NCBI RefSeq assembly: GCF_000732625.1
Contig: NZ_JPJI01000026.1
Location: 587,024-651,023, forward strand
Source: Nonlabens ulvanivorans
GTDB lineage: Bacteria > Bacteroidota > Bacteroidia > Flavobacteriales > Flavobacteriaceae
Direction of reading: 5' to 3'
Length of the DNA: 64,000 nucleotides
The notes beneath the pieces were generated by a model that had not been told where the DNA came from, searched no databases, and was given only the letters and a program-made list of their open reading frames with translations. Shown here one piece after another: positions 36,332 through 45,134 of the stretch (position 1 is the first letter of the stretch; every line of letters starts with the position of its first letter). The position numbers were made by a program, and so were the translations under genes.

Positions 36332-36353
36332 CTATTAATAATAAGTCTAAATA
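36332..36353 (-). promoter_or_regulatory. 22-bp operator-like box, copy B (inverted)
   Basis: On the minus strand it begins TATTTAGA and ends TTAATAG, differing from copy A at two positions. It ends 6 nt before the receptor ATG, so a bound repressor would cover the early transcript region. Confidence 0.5.
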
Positions 36354-36359
36354 AAAATA

Positions 36360-38783
36360 ATGAAACCTTTAATATCCATTTTACTACTATTTTTTAGCGT
36401 ACAAATAGCGCTATGTCAACAAGCATCGATAACAGGTGAGGTAACAGACAGTAACAATACTCCTTTATTAGGAGTGAACATATTTTTAAAAAACACCACG
36501 AAAGGTGTGCAATCAGATGTTGATGGTCAGTTTAAAATTGAGGAAATAAAAGATGGAAATTACACACTTATATTATCTTCTATAGGTTTTAAGACTAGAG
36601 AAATCCCTTTTTCTATTATCAATCAAAAAGATTTAAAAGTAGAAACAATCATTTTGTATGAGGGAAATGAAATCTTAAGTGCAATAGTTATTGAAGGAGA
36701 AAGACGTAATAAATTCTCGAGAAAAAAGACTGCATATGTGTCTAAATTACCACTTAAGGATATTGAGAACACACAAGTTTACAGCACGGTTACCAATGAA
36801 CTTTTACAATCACAGATTGTCACCAATTTTGATGACGCTCTTAAAAATGCTACTGGTGTAGAAAACTTATGGACCTCTACTGGTCGTGGTGGCGATGGCG
36901 CAGGATATTTTTCTTTGCGTGGTTTTTCTGTACAACCACAATTAGTAAATGGATTACCAGGTTTAACTAACGGAACGATTAATCCGGCAAACATAGAACG
37001 TATTGAGGTTTTAAAAGGTCCATCTGCTACCTTATTTGGTAATGCTGTAAGCTCTTATGGTGGATTAATAAACGTAGTGACCAAAAAACCATATGCAGGT
37101 TCTGGCGGTGAGCTATCCTTTACATCGGGTTCCTATGGACTCAACCAGATAGTAGGTGATTACAATACAGCTTTAAGTAAGGAAGATGATTTATACTTTA
37201 GGATTAATACAGCTTATAATACAGAGCAGAGTTTTCAAGATGCTGGTTTTAGAAAATCTTTTTTTGTGGCTCCATCATTATCCTACAAAGTAAATAACAG
37301 ATTGTCTTTTTCATTTTATGGTGAGATAACTCAAGCAGAACAAACCAATCCAACTTTTTTATTCTTAAATAGAAGTGCACCTACTGCAGCTCGTAATCTA
37401 GAAGAACTGAACTACAACAACAAATTATCATTTACAAGTAATGATTTAACTCTAGAAAATCCAACACAAAACTACCGTATCGAGATGGATTATAAACTGT
37501 CTGATACCTGGCAATCACAAACATTGTTATCTAAGAGTTCCACATCAACAAAAGGATATTATTCTTACCTATTTGATTTTGGAATCCTAGAAGGAGACAC
37601 TTATTCAAGATACATCAATAAACAAAATGCAAATACTCAAACAACAGATATTCAACAAAATTTCATAGGTGACTTCAAAATAGGCAAACTGCGCAACAGA
37701 ATGGTGATAGGCCTAGATTATTTTAATGAATCACAGACTAATAATAGTACAGGATATGCGTTTTATGGCAATATTACACCAGACGGCGGTGCAAACGGTG
37801 ACAATCCATTTACGGCAGCTATTGAGGAAGATGTATATCCATTATCAACTTCTGGTGTTGATGCAGCTCTTGCCGGTATCGGTGTTAGTAACGTAAAATC
37901 AAATTATGAAATTTACAGTGTCTATGCGTCTGATGTATTAAATATTAGTGATCGCCTGTCTGTGATGGCTGGTTTACGAATTGATCATTTTAATAATGAA
38001 GGCGACCTTGCAACGATTGACGATGATTATGATCAGACGACACTTTCACCTAAGTTAGGTGTATTATATCAACCTATAAAAGATCAACTATCAGTATTTG
38101 CAAATTATCAAAACGGTTTTACTAACGTAGCACCTCAACTAGTTGGTGATCCATCTGCAGGAGCACAAACTTTAGCAACTTTTGATCCAGAGCAAGCCAA
38201 TCAGATTGAAGTAGGAATCAAAACAAATCTTTTTAAAAATAGACTTAATGCCACCATAAGCTATTATGACATTAAGGTAAAAGACCGAGTAATAACTGAT
38301 CCTTCTTCTCCATTCAATAAAATTCAAGGCGGCGAAGTTGTAAGCAGTGGTTTTGAAATAGAAATCAATGCTAATCCTATTAAAGGACTTAATATAAGAG
38401 CTGGTTATAGTAAAAATGATAGTGAGACAACTGAGTCTGACAATACAGAGATACTAAATAAAAGACCACTAGAGGCTGGACCTGAAACGTTATATAATCT
38501 ATGGGCTAATTATGAATTTCAACAAGGAAATCTAGATGGCTTTGGACTAGGACTAGGTCTTAATGGAGCCAGTGAGCGATTTGCCATAAATTATGCCTCT
38601 ACTGGTGATTTTATCTTACCTAGTTATACGATTGTAAACGCATCTGTCTTTTATCAAGCAGATCATTATCGAGTTGGTTTAAAGCTTAATAACGCCTTTA
38701 ATAAAGAATATTATAAAGGTTGGACTACAATTAATCCACAAATGCCTAGAGCATTACTAGCTAACATTTCTTACCGTTTTTAA
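36360..38783 (+). CDS. TonB-dependent siderophore receptor
   Basis: 807 aa, outer membrane. The signal peptide MKPLISILLLFFSVQIALCQ is followed by a CarboxypepD_reg domain (residues about 22-105: SITGEVTDSNNTPLLGVNI). The plug domain (about 125-240) has GRGGDGAGYFSLRGFSVQP and NIERIEVLKGPSATLFG, typical of siderophore receptors. The beta-barrel ends in LLANISYRF with terminal Phe. It takes up ferric siderophores with TonB-ExbBD energy. The promoter with twin boxes and the PepSY gene 60 nt downstream both fit an iron-regulated unit. Confidence 0.9.
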   Translation: MKPLISILLLFFSVQIALCQQASITGEVTDSNNTPLLGVNIFLKNTTKGVQSDVDGQFKIEEIKDGNYTLILSSIGFKTREIPFSIINQKDLKVETIILYEGNEILSAIVIEGERRNKFSRKKTAYVSKLPLKDIENTQVYSTVTNELLQSQIVTNFDDALKNATGVENLWTSTGRGGDGAGYFSLRGFSVQPQLVNGLPGLTNGTINPANIERIEVLKGPSATLFGNAVSSYGGLINVVTKKPYAGSGGELSFTSGSYGLNQIVGDYNTALSKEDDLYFRINTAYNTEQSFQDAGFRKSFFVAPSLSYKVNNRLSFSFYGEITQAEQTNPTFLFLNRSAPTAARNLEELNYNNKLSFTSNDLTLENPTQNYRIEMDYKLSDTWQSQTLLSKSSTSTKGYYSYLFDFGILEGDTYSRYINKQNANTQTTDIQQNFIGDFKIGKLRNRMVIGLDYFNESQTNNSTGYAFYGNITPDGGANGDNPFTAAIEEDVYPLSTSGVDAALAGIGVSNVKSNYEIYSVYASDVLNISDRLSVMAGLRIDHFNNEGDLATIDDDYDQTTLSPKLGVLYQPIKDQLSVFANYQNGFTNVAPQLVGDPSAGAQTLATFDPEQANQIEVGIKTNLFKNRLNATISYYDIKVKDRVITDPSSPFNKIQGGEVVSSGFEIEINANPIKGLNIRAGYSKNDSETTESDNTEILNKRPLEAGPETLYNLWANYEFQQGNLDGFGLGLGLNGASERFAINYASTGDFILPSYTIVNASVFYQADHYRVGLKLNNAFNKEYYKGWTTINPQMPRALLANISYRF

Positions 38784-38796
38784 TTAGCCAATTGTC

Positions 38797-38830
38797 AAAA
38801 AGAGCAGCTCCATGTAGAGTTGCTCTTTTT
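38797..38830 (+). terminator. Terminator-like hairpin between receptor and PepSY gene
   Basis: AAAAAGAGCAGCTC pairs with GAGTTGCTCTTTTT (14 bp with one G-T wobble) around a CATGTA loop, ending in T5. It lies 13 nt after the receptor stop and 13 nt before the PepSY ATG. Confidence 0.8.
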
Positions 38831-38843
38831 AAAATAAAATAAA

Positions 38844-39965
38844 ATGACATTTAAAAAATTTGTATTTCAGTTACACAAAATCTTGGGTCTTGCCACAGGG
38901 ATTGTTGTTTTTATTGTAGCCATTACTGGTTGTTGCTGGGCATTTAGAGAAGAGATAGAAAGTCTATATGATGATTATAAAAAAGTTAAACCACACAATG
39001 CACCTATATTAACGCCTACTGAAGCCAGAGATATAGCTGAAACGGTTTTCCCTAATAATACCGTACATGGTACCGTTTTTAAAAAAGCAGATGATGCCAT
39101 TGAGGTCATTTTTTATGACGCACAACCAGAATTTTATCAAAGCGTATTCCTCAACCCTTATACTGGTAAGGTTATACAAGTAGATGATCATCTATCAGGT
39201 TTTTTTGCTTTTATTCTAAAAGGTCACATGCGCCTGTGGTTACCTAAAGATATCGGCGAGCAAGTGGTCGGTGTTTCTATATTACTATTCATATTCATCA
39301 TCATTTCAGGTTTTATACTTTGGATTCCTAAGAAGAGAAAAAACATAAAACAACGCATCCAATTTGATTGGAAAAAAACCACAAGATGGAAACGTAAAAA
39401 TTTTGATTTGCATACCGTGATAGGATTTTACATATGTTCATTTGCCTTAGTGCTTGCATTTACTGGATCTATGATGTCCTATAACTGGCTTAAATATGTA
39501 GTTTATAAATCAACTGGTGGCGATAAAGAAGCTCGATTTATCATACCGCAAAATAATAGTGATACGCCACTTGATAATAAAACTATTCCCATGGATTATT
39601 TGATAGTAAAGCTTCATAAAGAAAATCCAGAGGCCAAAGCATTTGAATTACACTATCCTAAAACTGAAGAAGAAAGTATTTATATAGAAGTTACTAATAG
39701 CGATGGACTTTACTATGATGCTGACTTTAGATTCTTTGATCAACATACTTTAGAAGAAATAGAAACACCTAGTATTTATGGAAAATATAAAAATGCAAAA
39801 GTAGCAGATAAGATACAACGCATGAATTATGACATTCATATAGGTGCTATAGGTGGTATTGTAGGCAAAATAATTGCCTTTATAATTAGTTTCCTTACCG
39901 CTAGTTTGCCCATCACGGGAATTCTATTATGGTATGGCAGACACTATAAAAAGAAAAGAGTCTAA
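38844..39965 (+). CDS. PepSY-associated transmembrane protein (iron-uptake reductase type)
   Basis: 373 aa, inner membrane. Four hydrophobic helices at residues about 12-34, 133-155, 190-210 and 340-365 frame a periplasmic PepSY region. His residues sit in or next to helices (QLHKILGLATGIVVF at the start, FDLHTVIGFYICSF, NYDIHIGAIGG), matching the b-type heme pattern of PiuB/FsrB-like PepSY proteins that help release iron from siderophores. It follows the TonB siderophore receptor on the same strand, with a hairpin between. Confidence 0.87.
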   Translation: MTFKKFVFQLHKILGLATGIVVFIVAITGCCWAFREEIESLYDDYKKVKPHNAPILTPTEARDIAETVFPNNTVHGTVFKKADDAIEVIFYDAQPEFYQSVFLNPYTGKVIQVDDHLSGFFAFILKGHMRLWLPKDIGEQVVGVSILLFIFIIISGFILWIPKKRKNIKQRIQFDWKKTTRWKRKNFDLHTVIGFYICSFALVLAFTGSMMSYNWLKYVVYKSTGGDKEARFIIPQNNSDTPLDNKTIPMDYLIVKLHKENPEAKAFELHYPKTEEESIYIEVTNSDGLYYDADFRFFDQHTLEEIETPSIYGKYKNAKVADKIQRMNYDIHIGAIGGIVGKIIAFIISFLTASLPITGILLWYGRHYKKKRV

Positions 39966-39996
39966 TTTATTTGATTAATTATAGGTCTATTAACTT

Positions 39997-40033
39997 AAAA
40001 GCGATTTGAGAAATTACTTGAATCGCTTTTTTT
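39997..40033 (+). terminator. Intrinsic terminator of the PepSY gene
   Basis: AAAAGCGATT/AATCGCTTTT 10-bp stem with a 14-nt loop and a T tract. It reaches the end of the convergent pcm gene. Confidence 0.78.
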
Positions 40034-40625
40034 ATTGTTTCCCGTCTAAAAATGGAACAAACCTAAACTCTCCAAAAGTTTCTTTAGAGAACTGTGTCGC
40101 AGATTCTCTAATCAATAAGGTCATAATTTGTGGATCATCACCGACCGGTATGACCATGCGGCCACCTATTTTAAGCTGACTTAATAAAGTTTGAGGGATG
40201 TGAGGCGCACCACATGTGACTATAATAGAATCAAATGGCGCATCTTCTGGCATACCTTTATATCCATCACCAAAAAAATATCTTTTAGGCCTATAATTTA
40301 ATTTTCTAAAAATCAGATTGGTCTTTTTGTACAATTCATTCTGACGCTCAATAGTGTAAACCTGTGCGCCCATTTCTAAAAGCACTGCGCATTGATAACC
40401 ACTACCAGTTCCTATCTCTAGAATCTTATCATTAGGCTTAACTTGTAAAAGTTCACTTTGAAAAGCCACTGTATAAGGATGTGATATGGTCTGATCTGCA
40501 CCTATAGGAAAAGCTTTATTTTGATAAGCATGCTCTAGAAAAGAACTATCTAAAAAAACATGACGTGGCACTTTATTCATGGCATCCAGCACACGCTGGT
40601 CCTTGATTCCTTTCTCACGCATCAA
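40032..40625 (-). CDS. pcm: Protein-L-isoaspartate O-methyltransferase
   Basis: Repairs isoaspartyl residues with S-adenosylmethionine in the cytosol. The 197-aa reading has RHVFLDSSF, PIGADQTISHPYTVA, the SAM-binding ILEIGTGSGYQ and FRFVPFLDG, all PCMT features. The usual start codons available are only TTG 40625 and ATG 40622. However, the same frame continues upstream to a TAA at 40683-40685 and encodes IKDDFIHKGKRRQLVEL. That matches the conserved N-terminal helix of the family, where the Ile aligns with Met. The true start may be a rare AUC (40673) or AUU (40682) codon. Confidence 0.9.
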   Translation of the reverse strand: MMREKGIKDQRVLDAMNKVPRHVFLDSSFLEHAYQNKAFPIGADQTISHPYTVAFQSELLQVKPNDKILEIGTGSGYQCAVLLEMGAQVYTIERQNELYKKTNLIFRKLNYRPKRYFFGDGYKGMPEDAPFDSIIVTCGAPHIPQTLLSQLKIGGRMVIPVGDDPQIMTLLIRESATQFSKETFGEFRFVPFLDGKQ

Positions 40626-40754
40626 CTCTACCAGCTGGCGTCTTTTCCCTTTATGTATGAAGTCATCTTTGATACCGCTAATTTATAATGACTACTTAAA
40701 AATCACAGCACATTTTATCAAAAAGATTAAGATAATTTTCTCCTTGCTAATCCT

Positions 40755-40762
40755 TATTTTTG
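40755..40762 (+). promoter_or_regulatory. -7 box of the 40780 operon
   Basis: TATTTTTG, an exact TAnnTTTG, 17 nt before the ATG. It implies a leader of about 10 nt. Confidence 0.5.
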
Positions 40763-40779
40763 TGGAAAACCCATAAACT

Positions 40780-41748
40780 ATGCTTAAAGCTGGCGTGCTA
40801 GGTGCTGGACACCTCGGAAAAATTCACTTAAGACTTCTTGAACAAAGTGAGCGTTATGAATTAATAGGATTTTATGATGCAAATCCCGAGTATGCAGCAT
40901 CCATTGAGGCAGAGTTTGGTTACAAATATTTTTCAGACATCAACGCACTTATCGCGGCCTGTGACATGATAGACGTGGTCACTCCTACTTCTTATCATCA
41001 CGAGAGTGGAATGAAAGTTCTCGAGGCTGGCAAGCACTTATTTGTTGAAAAACCTATAACGGTTACTGTAGAAGAGGCAAATGATTTAATTGCGCTTTCG
41101 CGAAAGCGTAATGTAAAAGGTCAAGTAGGTCAGGTAGAACGTTTCAATCCGGCATTTAGATCTGTAGTAGATCGATTTGATAACCCAATGTTTATAGAAA
41201 CCCATCGCCTGGCAGAGTTTAATCCACGTGGCACGGATGTAAGTGTAGTGCTGGATTTAATGATACACGATATTGATGCCATTTTAAGTGTGGTAAAAAG
41301 TCCTGTAAAATCTGTAAGTGCTAGTGGTGTTTCTGTAATTTCTAAAACTCCGGATATTGCTAACGCTCGTATAGAATTTGAAAATGGTTGTGTTGCAAAT
41401 CTAACCGCTAGTCGTATCAGTCTTAAGAAAATGCGTAAAGCACGTTTTTTCCAGCGTGATGCTTACATATCCGTTGATTTTTTAACTAAAGCAGTAGAAG
41501 TTGTGCGTATGAAAGACGCTCCAGAGGTTCCAGGAGATTTTGATATGATTCTTAAAAATGCTGAAGGTGAGAAAAAACAAATCTATTTTGACAATCCTGA
41601 TGTTGCAGATAACAATGCCATACTCGATGAACTAGAGACCTTTGCAGATGCTATAGAAAATGACACCAGACCGGTGGTAAATCTAGAGGATGGAACAGCG
41701 GCACTAGATGTGGCCTTAAAAATCATTAAGGAATTTAAATCACTGTAA
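40780..41748 (+). CDS. Gfo/Idh/MocA family oxidoreductase
   Basis: An NAD(P)-dependent oxidoreductase of 322 aa. The N-terminal Rossmann fold has GVLGAGHLGKIH and the strand-end acid FYDAN. The family motif HLFVEKPITVTVEEA follows, with the conserved EKP Lys. The C-terminal alpha/beta domain has DLMIHDIDAIL, with the usual HDID. It is probably a sugar or inositol-type dehydrogenase, substrate not decidable. The palindrome at 41093-41108 encodes LSRKR within it. It is first in a five-gene rightward operon, and its stop overlaps the next ATG by one base. Confidence 0.88.
   Translation: MLKAGVLGAGHLGKIHLRLLEQSERYELIGFYDANPEYAASIEAEFGYKYFSDINALIAACDMIDVVTPTSYHHESGMKVLEAGKHLFVEKPITVTVEEANDLIALSRKRNVKGQVGQVERFNPAFRSVVDRFDNPMFIETHRLAEFNPRGTDVSVVLDLMIHDIDAILSVVKSPVKSVSASGVSVISKTPDIANARIEFENGCVANLTASRISLKKMRKARFFQRDAYISVDFLTKAVEVVRMKDAPEVPGDFDMILKNAEGEKKQIYFDNPDVADNNAILDELETFADAIENDTRPVVNLEDGTAALDVALKIIKEFKSL
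41093..41108. repeat. CGCTTTCGCGAAAGCG palindrome in the oxidoreductase gene
   Basis: Perfect 16-mer, encoding LSRKR in a frame different from the AFAKA copies. Confidence 0.92.
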
Positions 41749-43001
41749 TGAATTATAAACTTCTGGTTAGCTTATTAATCTTATGTGGTTTGAGCAGCTG
41801 CAAAAATATTGATACTAGCGCTACTGATGAAAACATCATTGTAAAAGCTGTTGAAGTAGAACTGGATAAAAAATTAGATAGCATACACCAACTTAAACAA
41901 TTTCATGGTATAGGTGTTTCTATAGTTAATGAAAAAGGACCTGTTTTTCAAGAAGGTTATGGATATCTAGATCGTAAGATAAGAGCAGATTATACAGAAA
42001 ACACTATTCAAAACATCGCTTCTATCTCAAAAGTAATCTTAGGGTTAACTCTTGCTAAAGCAGTAGAAGACGGATACATCAAACTGGATGATGATATTAA
42101 CAATTATCTTGATTTTAACGTACGCAATCCTCAATATCCAGATGATCCCATTTTAGTAAAGCATTTAACCTCACATACAAGTAGTATTCTAGACGGTGAC
42201 TATTATGATTTGAGTTATATCAATCTTGAAGATGACGCTGTAGATAATCCTAAAATTGATCAAGAAGAACTTGCTTATTTTCATTCTCAGAAAACGGCTC
42301 CATGTCTTGAGGCCTATTTAAAAGAAGGTTTGCAGACAGTGGACTCCACACAGACTTCCTATATCTTTCATCAATTTGCACCAGGCACCGCATATTCATA
42401 CTCAAACATAGGAGCTGGACTTACAGCATTGATTATTGAAAAAGCCACTAAAACTTCTTTTAAAGAATATTCTAAAAAGCATATCATTGATCCTTTAGGT
42501 TTAAAAAACACCTCTTGGAATGTTGCAGACCTAGACTCGCGTCAACGTAGCACTTTATACAGCACACTAGAACTGCGTTATCCTGTGTATCGATTAATCA
42601 CATTTGCAGATGGTGGTTTATATACCACACCTAACGATCTAGGAATAATTCTTACTGAACTTATTAATGGTTATAACGGTAAGGGAACTTTATTAAAAAC
42701 GTCCACCTATGTACAGTTATATAAAAAGCAACTAAATGAATCAATGTTTAAAACAGAAAAATCGCTAGCCGACTTTCAGAAAGGTTTTAATAAAGGAATG
42801 TTTATCACCTATGAAAGAGATGGCATAGGTCACTCTGGTGGTGATCCAGGCGTTTCTACCTTAATGTATTTTAATCCTAAAACTAGTATAGGTCAAATCA
42901 CCTTTTTAAATACTGATTTTAATAGTCAGGAAGCTTATGATAGTTTTATTGCTATCGATTCCATTTTAAAAGAATATGGTAACAAATTATTAAAAAAATA
43001 A
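41748..43001 (+). CDS. Beta-lactamase-family serine hydrolase lipoprotein
   Basis: 417 aa. The lipoprotein signal is MNYKLLVSLLILCGLSSC (Cys18). The class C beta-lactamase/DD-peptidase-type fold has the SxxK motif SISK (Ser92, Lys95), a YSN in AYSYSNIGAGL, and HSGGDPG in the place of the KTG box. It is an envelope esterase, DD-peptidase or peptide hydrolase; a true beta-lactamase is unlikely given the family's breadth. It is translationally coupled to the oxidoreductase by a one-base overlap. Confidence 0.88.
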   Translation: MNYKLLVSLLILCGLSSCKNIDTSATDENIIVKAVEVELDKKLDSIHQLKQFHGIGVSIVNEKGPVFQEGYGYLDRKIRADYTENTIQNIASISKVILGLTLAKAVEDGYIKLDDDINNYLDFNVRNPQYPDDPILVKHLTSHTSSILDGDYYDLSYINLEDDAVDNPKIDQEELAYFHSQKTAPCLEAYLKEGLQTVDSTQTSYIFHQFAPGTAYSYSNIGAGLTALIIEKATKTSFKEYSKKHIIDPLGLKNTSWNVADLDSRQRSTLYSTLELRYPVYRLITFADGGLYTTPNDLGIILTELINGYNGKGTLLKTSTYVQLYKKQLNESMFKTEKSLADFQKGFNKGMFITYERDGIGHSGGDPGVSTLMYFNPKTSIGQITFLNTDFNSQEAYDSFIAIDSILKEYGNKLLKK

Positions 43002-43013
43002 ACAGCTATAACA

Positions 43014-43901
43014 ATGAAAAATATAACCGTAATAGGAGCAGGAACCATGGGAAATGGTATCGCACATACATTTGCTCAAAAAGGATTTAAAGTAGCCCTA
43101 GTAGAACGTACACAAGAAGCTATCGATCGAGGTTTAGGAACTATTTCTAAGAATCTAGACCGCATGATTGCCAAAGAACGTATTACTGAAGCTGATAAAT
43201 CAGCTACTCTAGGAAACATTACTACATTTCTGGACTTAAAAACTGGAGTGGCTCAAGCAGATTTAGTTGTAGAAGCAGCTACAGAAAATGTAGATCTTAA
43301 ACTAAAAATATTTAGTGAAATGGACGAGTTTGCACCAGCAGACTGTATATTATCTACTAACACTTCATCTATTTCTATTACTCAAATCGCTGCGGTTACT
43401 AATCGTCCAGAAAAAGTTATAGGGATGCATTTTATGAATCCGGTGCCTATTATGAAACTGGTAGAAATCATAAGAGGTTATTCTACTAGTGATGAGGTCA
43501 CCACTACTATCATGGAGTTATCAAAACAACTAGGTAAAACACCTACTGAAGTAAATGATTACCCAGGTTTTGTAGCAAATCGTATCTTGATGCCTATGAT
43601 TAATGAGGCTATTGAAACCTTATATAATGGCGTTGCTGGTGTAGAAGAAATTGATACCGTAATGAAGTTAGGTATGGCACATCCTATGGGACCATTACAA
43701 CTAGCAGACTTTATTGGGCTAGATGTTTGTCTTTCTATTCTTAACGTCATGCATGATGGGTTCAAAAACCCTAAATATGCACCATGTCCATTATTAGTAA
43801 ATATGGTCATGGCAGGCAAAAAAGGTGTAAAATCTGGAGAAGGTTTTTATGACTATTCAGAATCCAGAAAAGCAGAGAAAGTGAGTGCTAGTTTTAAATA
43901 G
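43014..43901 (+). CDS. 3-hydroxyacyl-CoA (3-hydroxybutyryl-CoA) dehydrogenase
   Basis: A cytosolic enzyme of 295 aa oxidising 3-hydroxyacyl-CoA with NAD+ in fatty-acid or butyrate metabolism. The Rossmann NAD motif is VIGAGTMGNGIAHTFAQKG. The catalytic region has STNTSSISIT and GMHFMNPVPIMKLVEI with the catalytic His, then a C-terminal dimerisation domain (GFVANRILMPMINEA, MGPLQLADFIGLD). The length fits the stand-alone Hbd/PaaH form, not the fused FadB form. It lies 12 nt after the serine hydrolase gene in the same operon. Confidence 0.93.
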   Translation: MKNITVIGAGTMGNGIAHTFAQKGFKVALVERTQEAIDRGLGTISKNLDRMIAKERITEADKSATLGNITTFLDLKTGVAQADLVVEAATENVDLKLKIFSEMDEFAPADCILSTNTSSISITQIAAVTNRPEKVIGMHFMNPVPIMKLVEIIRGYSTSDEVTTTIMELSKQLGKTPTEVNDYPGFVANRILMPMINEAIETLYNGVAGVEEIDTVMKLGMAHPMGPLQLADFIGLDVCLSILNVMHDGFKNPKYAPCPLLVNMVMAGKKGVKSGEGFYDYSESRKAEKVSASFK

Positions 43902-43910
43902 GATTTTTAA

Positions 43911-45134
43911 ATGCCCATCATAAAACCTTTTAAAGGAGTAAGAGCAGCACCGCATATGGCGTCACACGTCATATCGCGCACATATCAAGATTATAGTGAC
44001 ACAGAGCTAGAGGCGATTTTAAAATATAATCCCTTTAGCTTTTTGCACATTCTCAATCCTGGTTATAAATTTAGTAATAGCCTTAAAGGAGAAGAGCGAT
44101 TTAATCTAGTGCGCAATCGGTATCTAGAATTTAAGGAAGAACAATACCTTGTTCAAGATGAATCGCCTGTATTTTACATCTATGAAAGATCAGATGCGGT
44201 ACACTCTTACACAGGAATCATCGCTGGAACTTCCACTGTAGATTATGATAGCGGAAAGATAAAAAAGCATGAAGACACCTTAGAAAAACGAGAAAAACTA
44301 TTTAAAGACTATTTAAAAACAGTAGGCTTTAATGCAGAGCCTGTACTACTCACCTATCCAGATGATCACGTCATTGATGAAGTAATTGACCAAGAAAAAA
44401 AGAACAGACCTGTCTATGATTTTGTTACCACAGATCGCAGTTGTCATAAACTATGGGTGATAAAAGACATCCATCATATACAGTCATTGCAACAGCAATT
44501 TGCAGCGATGCCACACGTCTATATTGCAGATGGTCACCACCGTAGTGCAAGCTCTTCCCTACTCGCTAGTGAGATGGGAGAAAAGCACGACAGCTATAAT
44601 CATTTTATGAGTTACCTCATCGCTCAAAGTCAGTTGCGCATCTATGAATTTAATAGACTCGTTAAAGATCTAAACGGTTTGAGTAAAGAAGCTTTTCTCA
44701 TGCAACTGGATATGAAATTCCGTATACAGAATCGTGGTCTAGAGATGTACAAGCCATCAAAAAAACACCATTTCTCTATGTATCTAGATGGCGAGTTTTA
44801 CAGTTTGTATTTACGTAAAGACATTTATAATATTGAAACGCCACTCGATGATCTGGACACTCAAATGTTATTTGATTTGGTCTTAAATCCTATCTTGGGC
44901 ATTGAGGACTTGCGCAACGATTCTCGCATCGCTTATAGCTATGGACAGACAGATTTATTGCGCATTAAAGATCGAGTAGATAAAAATGAATTTGCCGTTG
45001 GTTTTGGTTTATTCCCTGCCACAGTAGAGCAAATGAAATCCATCGCAGACGAGTCTCTAATCATGCCACCTAAGAGCACTTACATCAGACCTAAGTTACC
45101 TAGCGGCCTTACCATTTACGAATTTGAATCATGA
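43911..45134 (+). CDS. DUF1015 family protein
   Basis: 407 aa, cytosolic. The N-terminus (PIIKPFKGVRAAP) and the conserved YIADGHHRSASS loop are the DUF1015 signature; HHR is invariant in the family. The family was once called HTH-type, but no enzymatic function is established to my knowledge. The stop overlaps the YggS start by four bases (ATGA), so the two are translationally coupled. Confidence 0.9.
   Translation: MPIIKPFKGVRAAPHMASHVISRTYQDYSDTELEAILKYNPFSFLHILNPGYKFSNSLKGEERFNLVRNRYLEFKEEQYLVQDESPVFYIYERSDAVHSYTGIIAGTSTVDYDSGKIKKHEDTLEKREKLFKDYLKTVGFNAEPVLLTYPDDHVIDEVIDQEKKNRPVYDFVTTDRSCHKLWVIKDIHHIQSLQQQFAAMPHVYIADGHHRSASSSLLASEMGEKHDSYNHFMSYLIAQSQLRIYEFNRLVKDLNGLSKEAFLMQLDMKFRIQNRGLEMYKPSKKHHFSMYLDGEFYSLYLRKDIYNIETPLDDLDTQMLFDLVLNPILGIEDLRNDSRIAYSYGQTDLLRIKDRVDKNEFAVGFGLFPATVEQMKSIADESLIMPPKSTYIRPKLPSGLTIYEFES

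Noticed and set aside
41748-43001. True beta-lactamase resistance gene
   Set aside because: The serine hydrolase has the SxxK and YxN motifs but sits in a metabolic operon and belongs to a broad hydrolase family; nothing points to antibiotic resistance.
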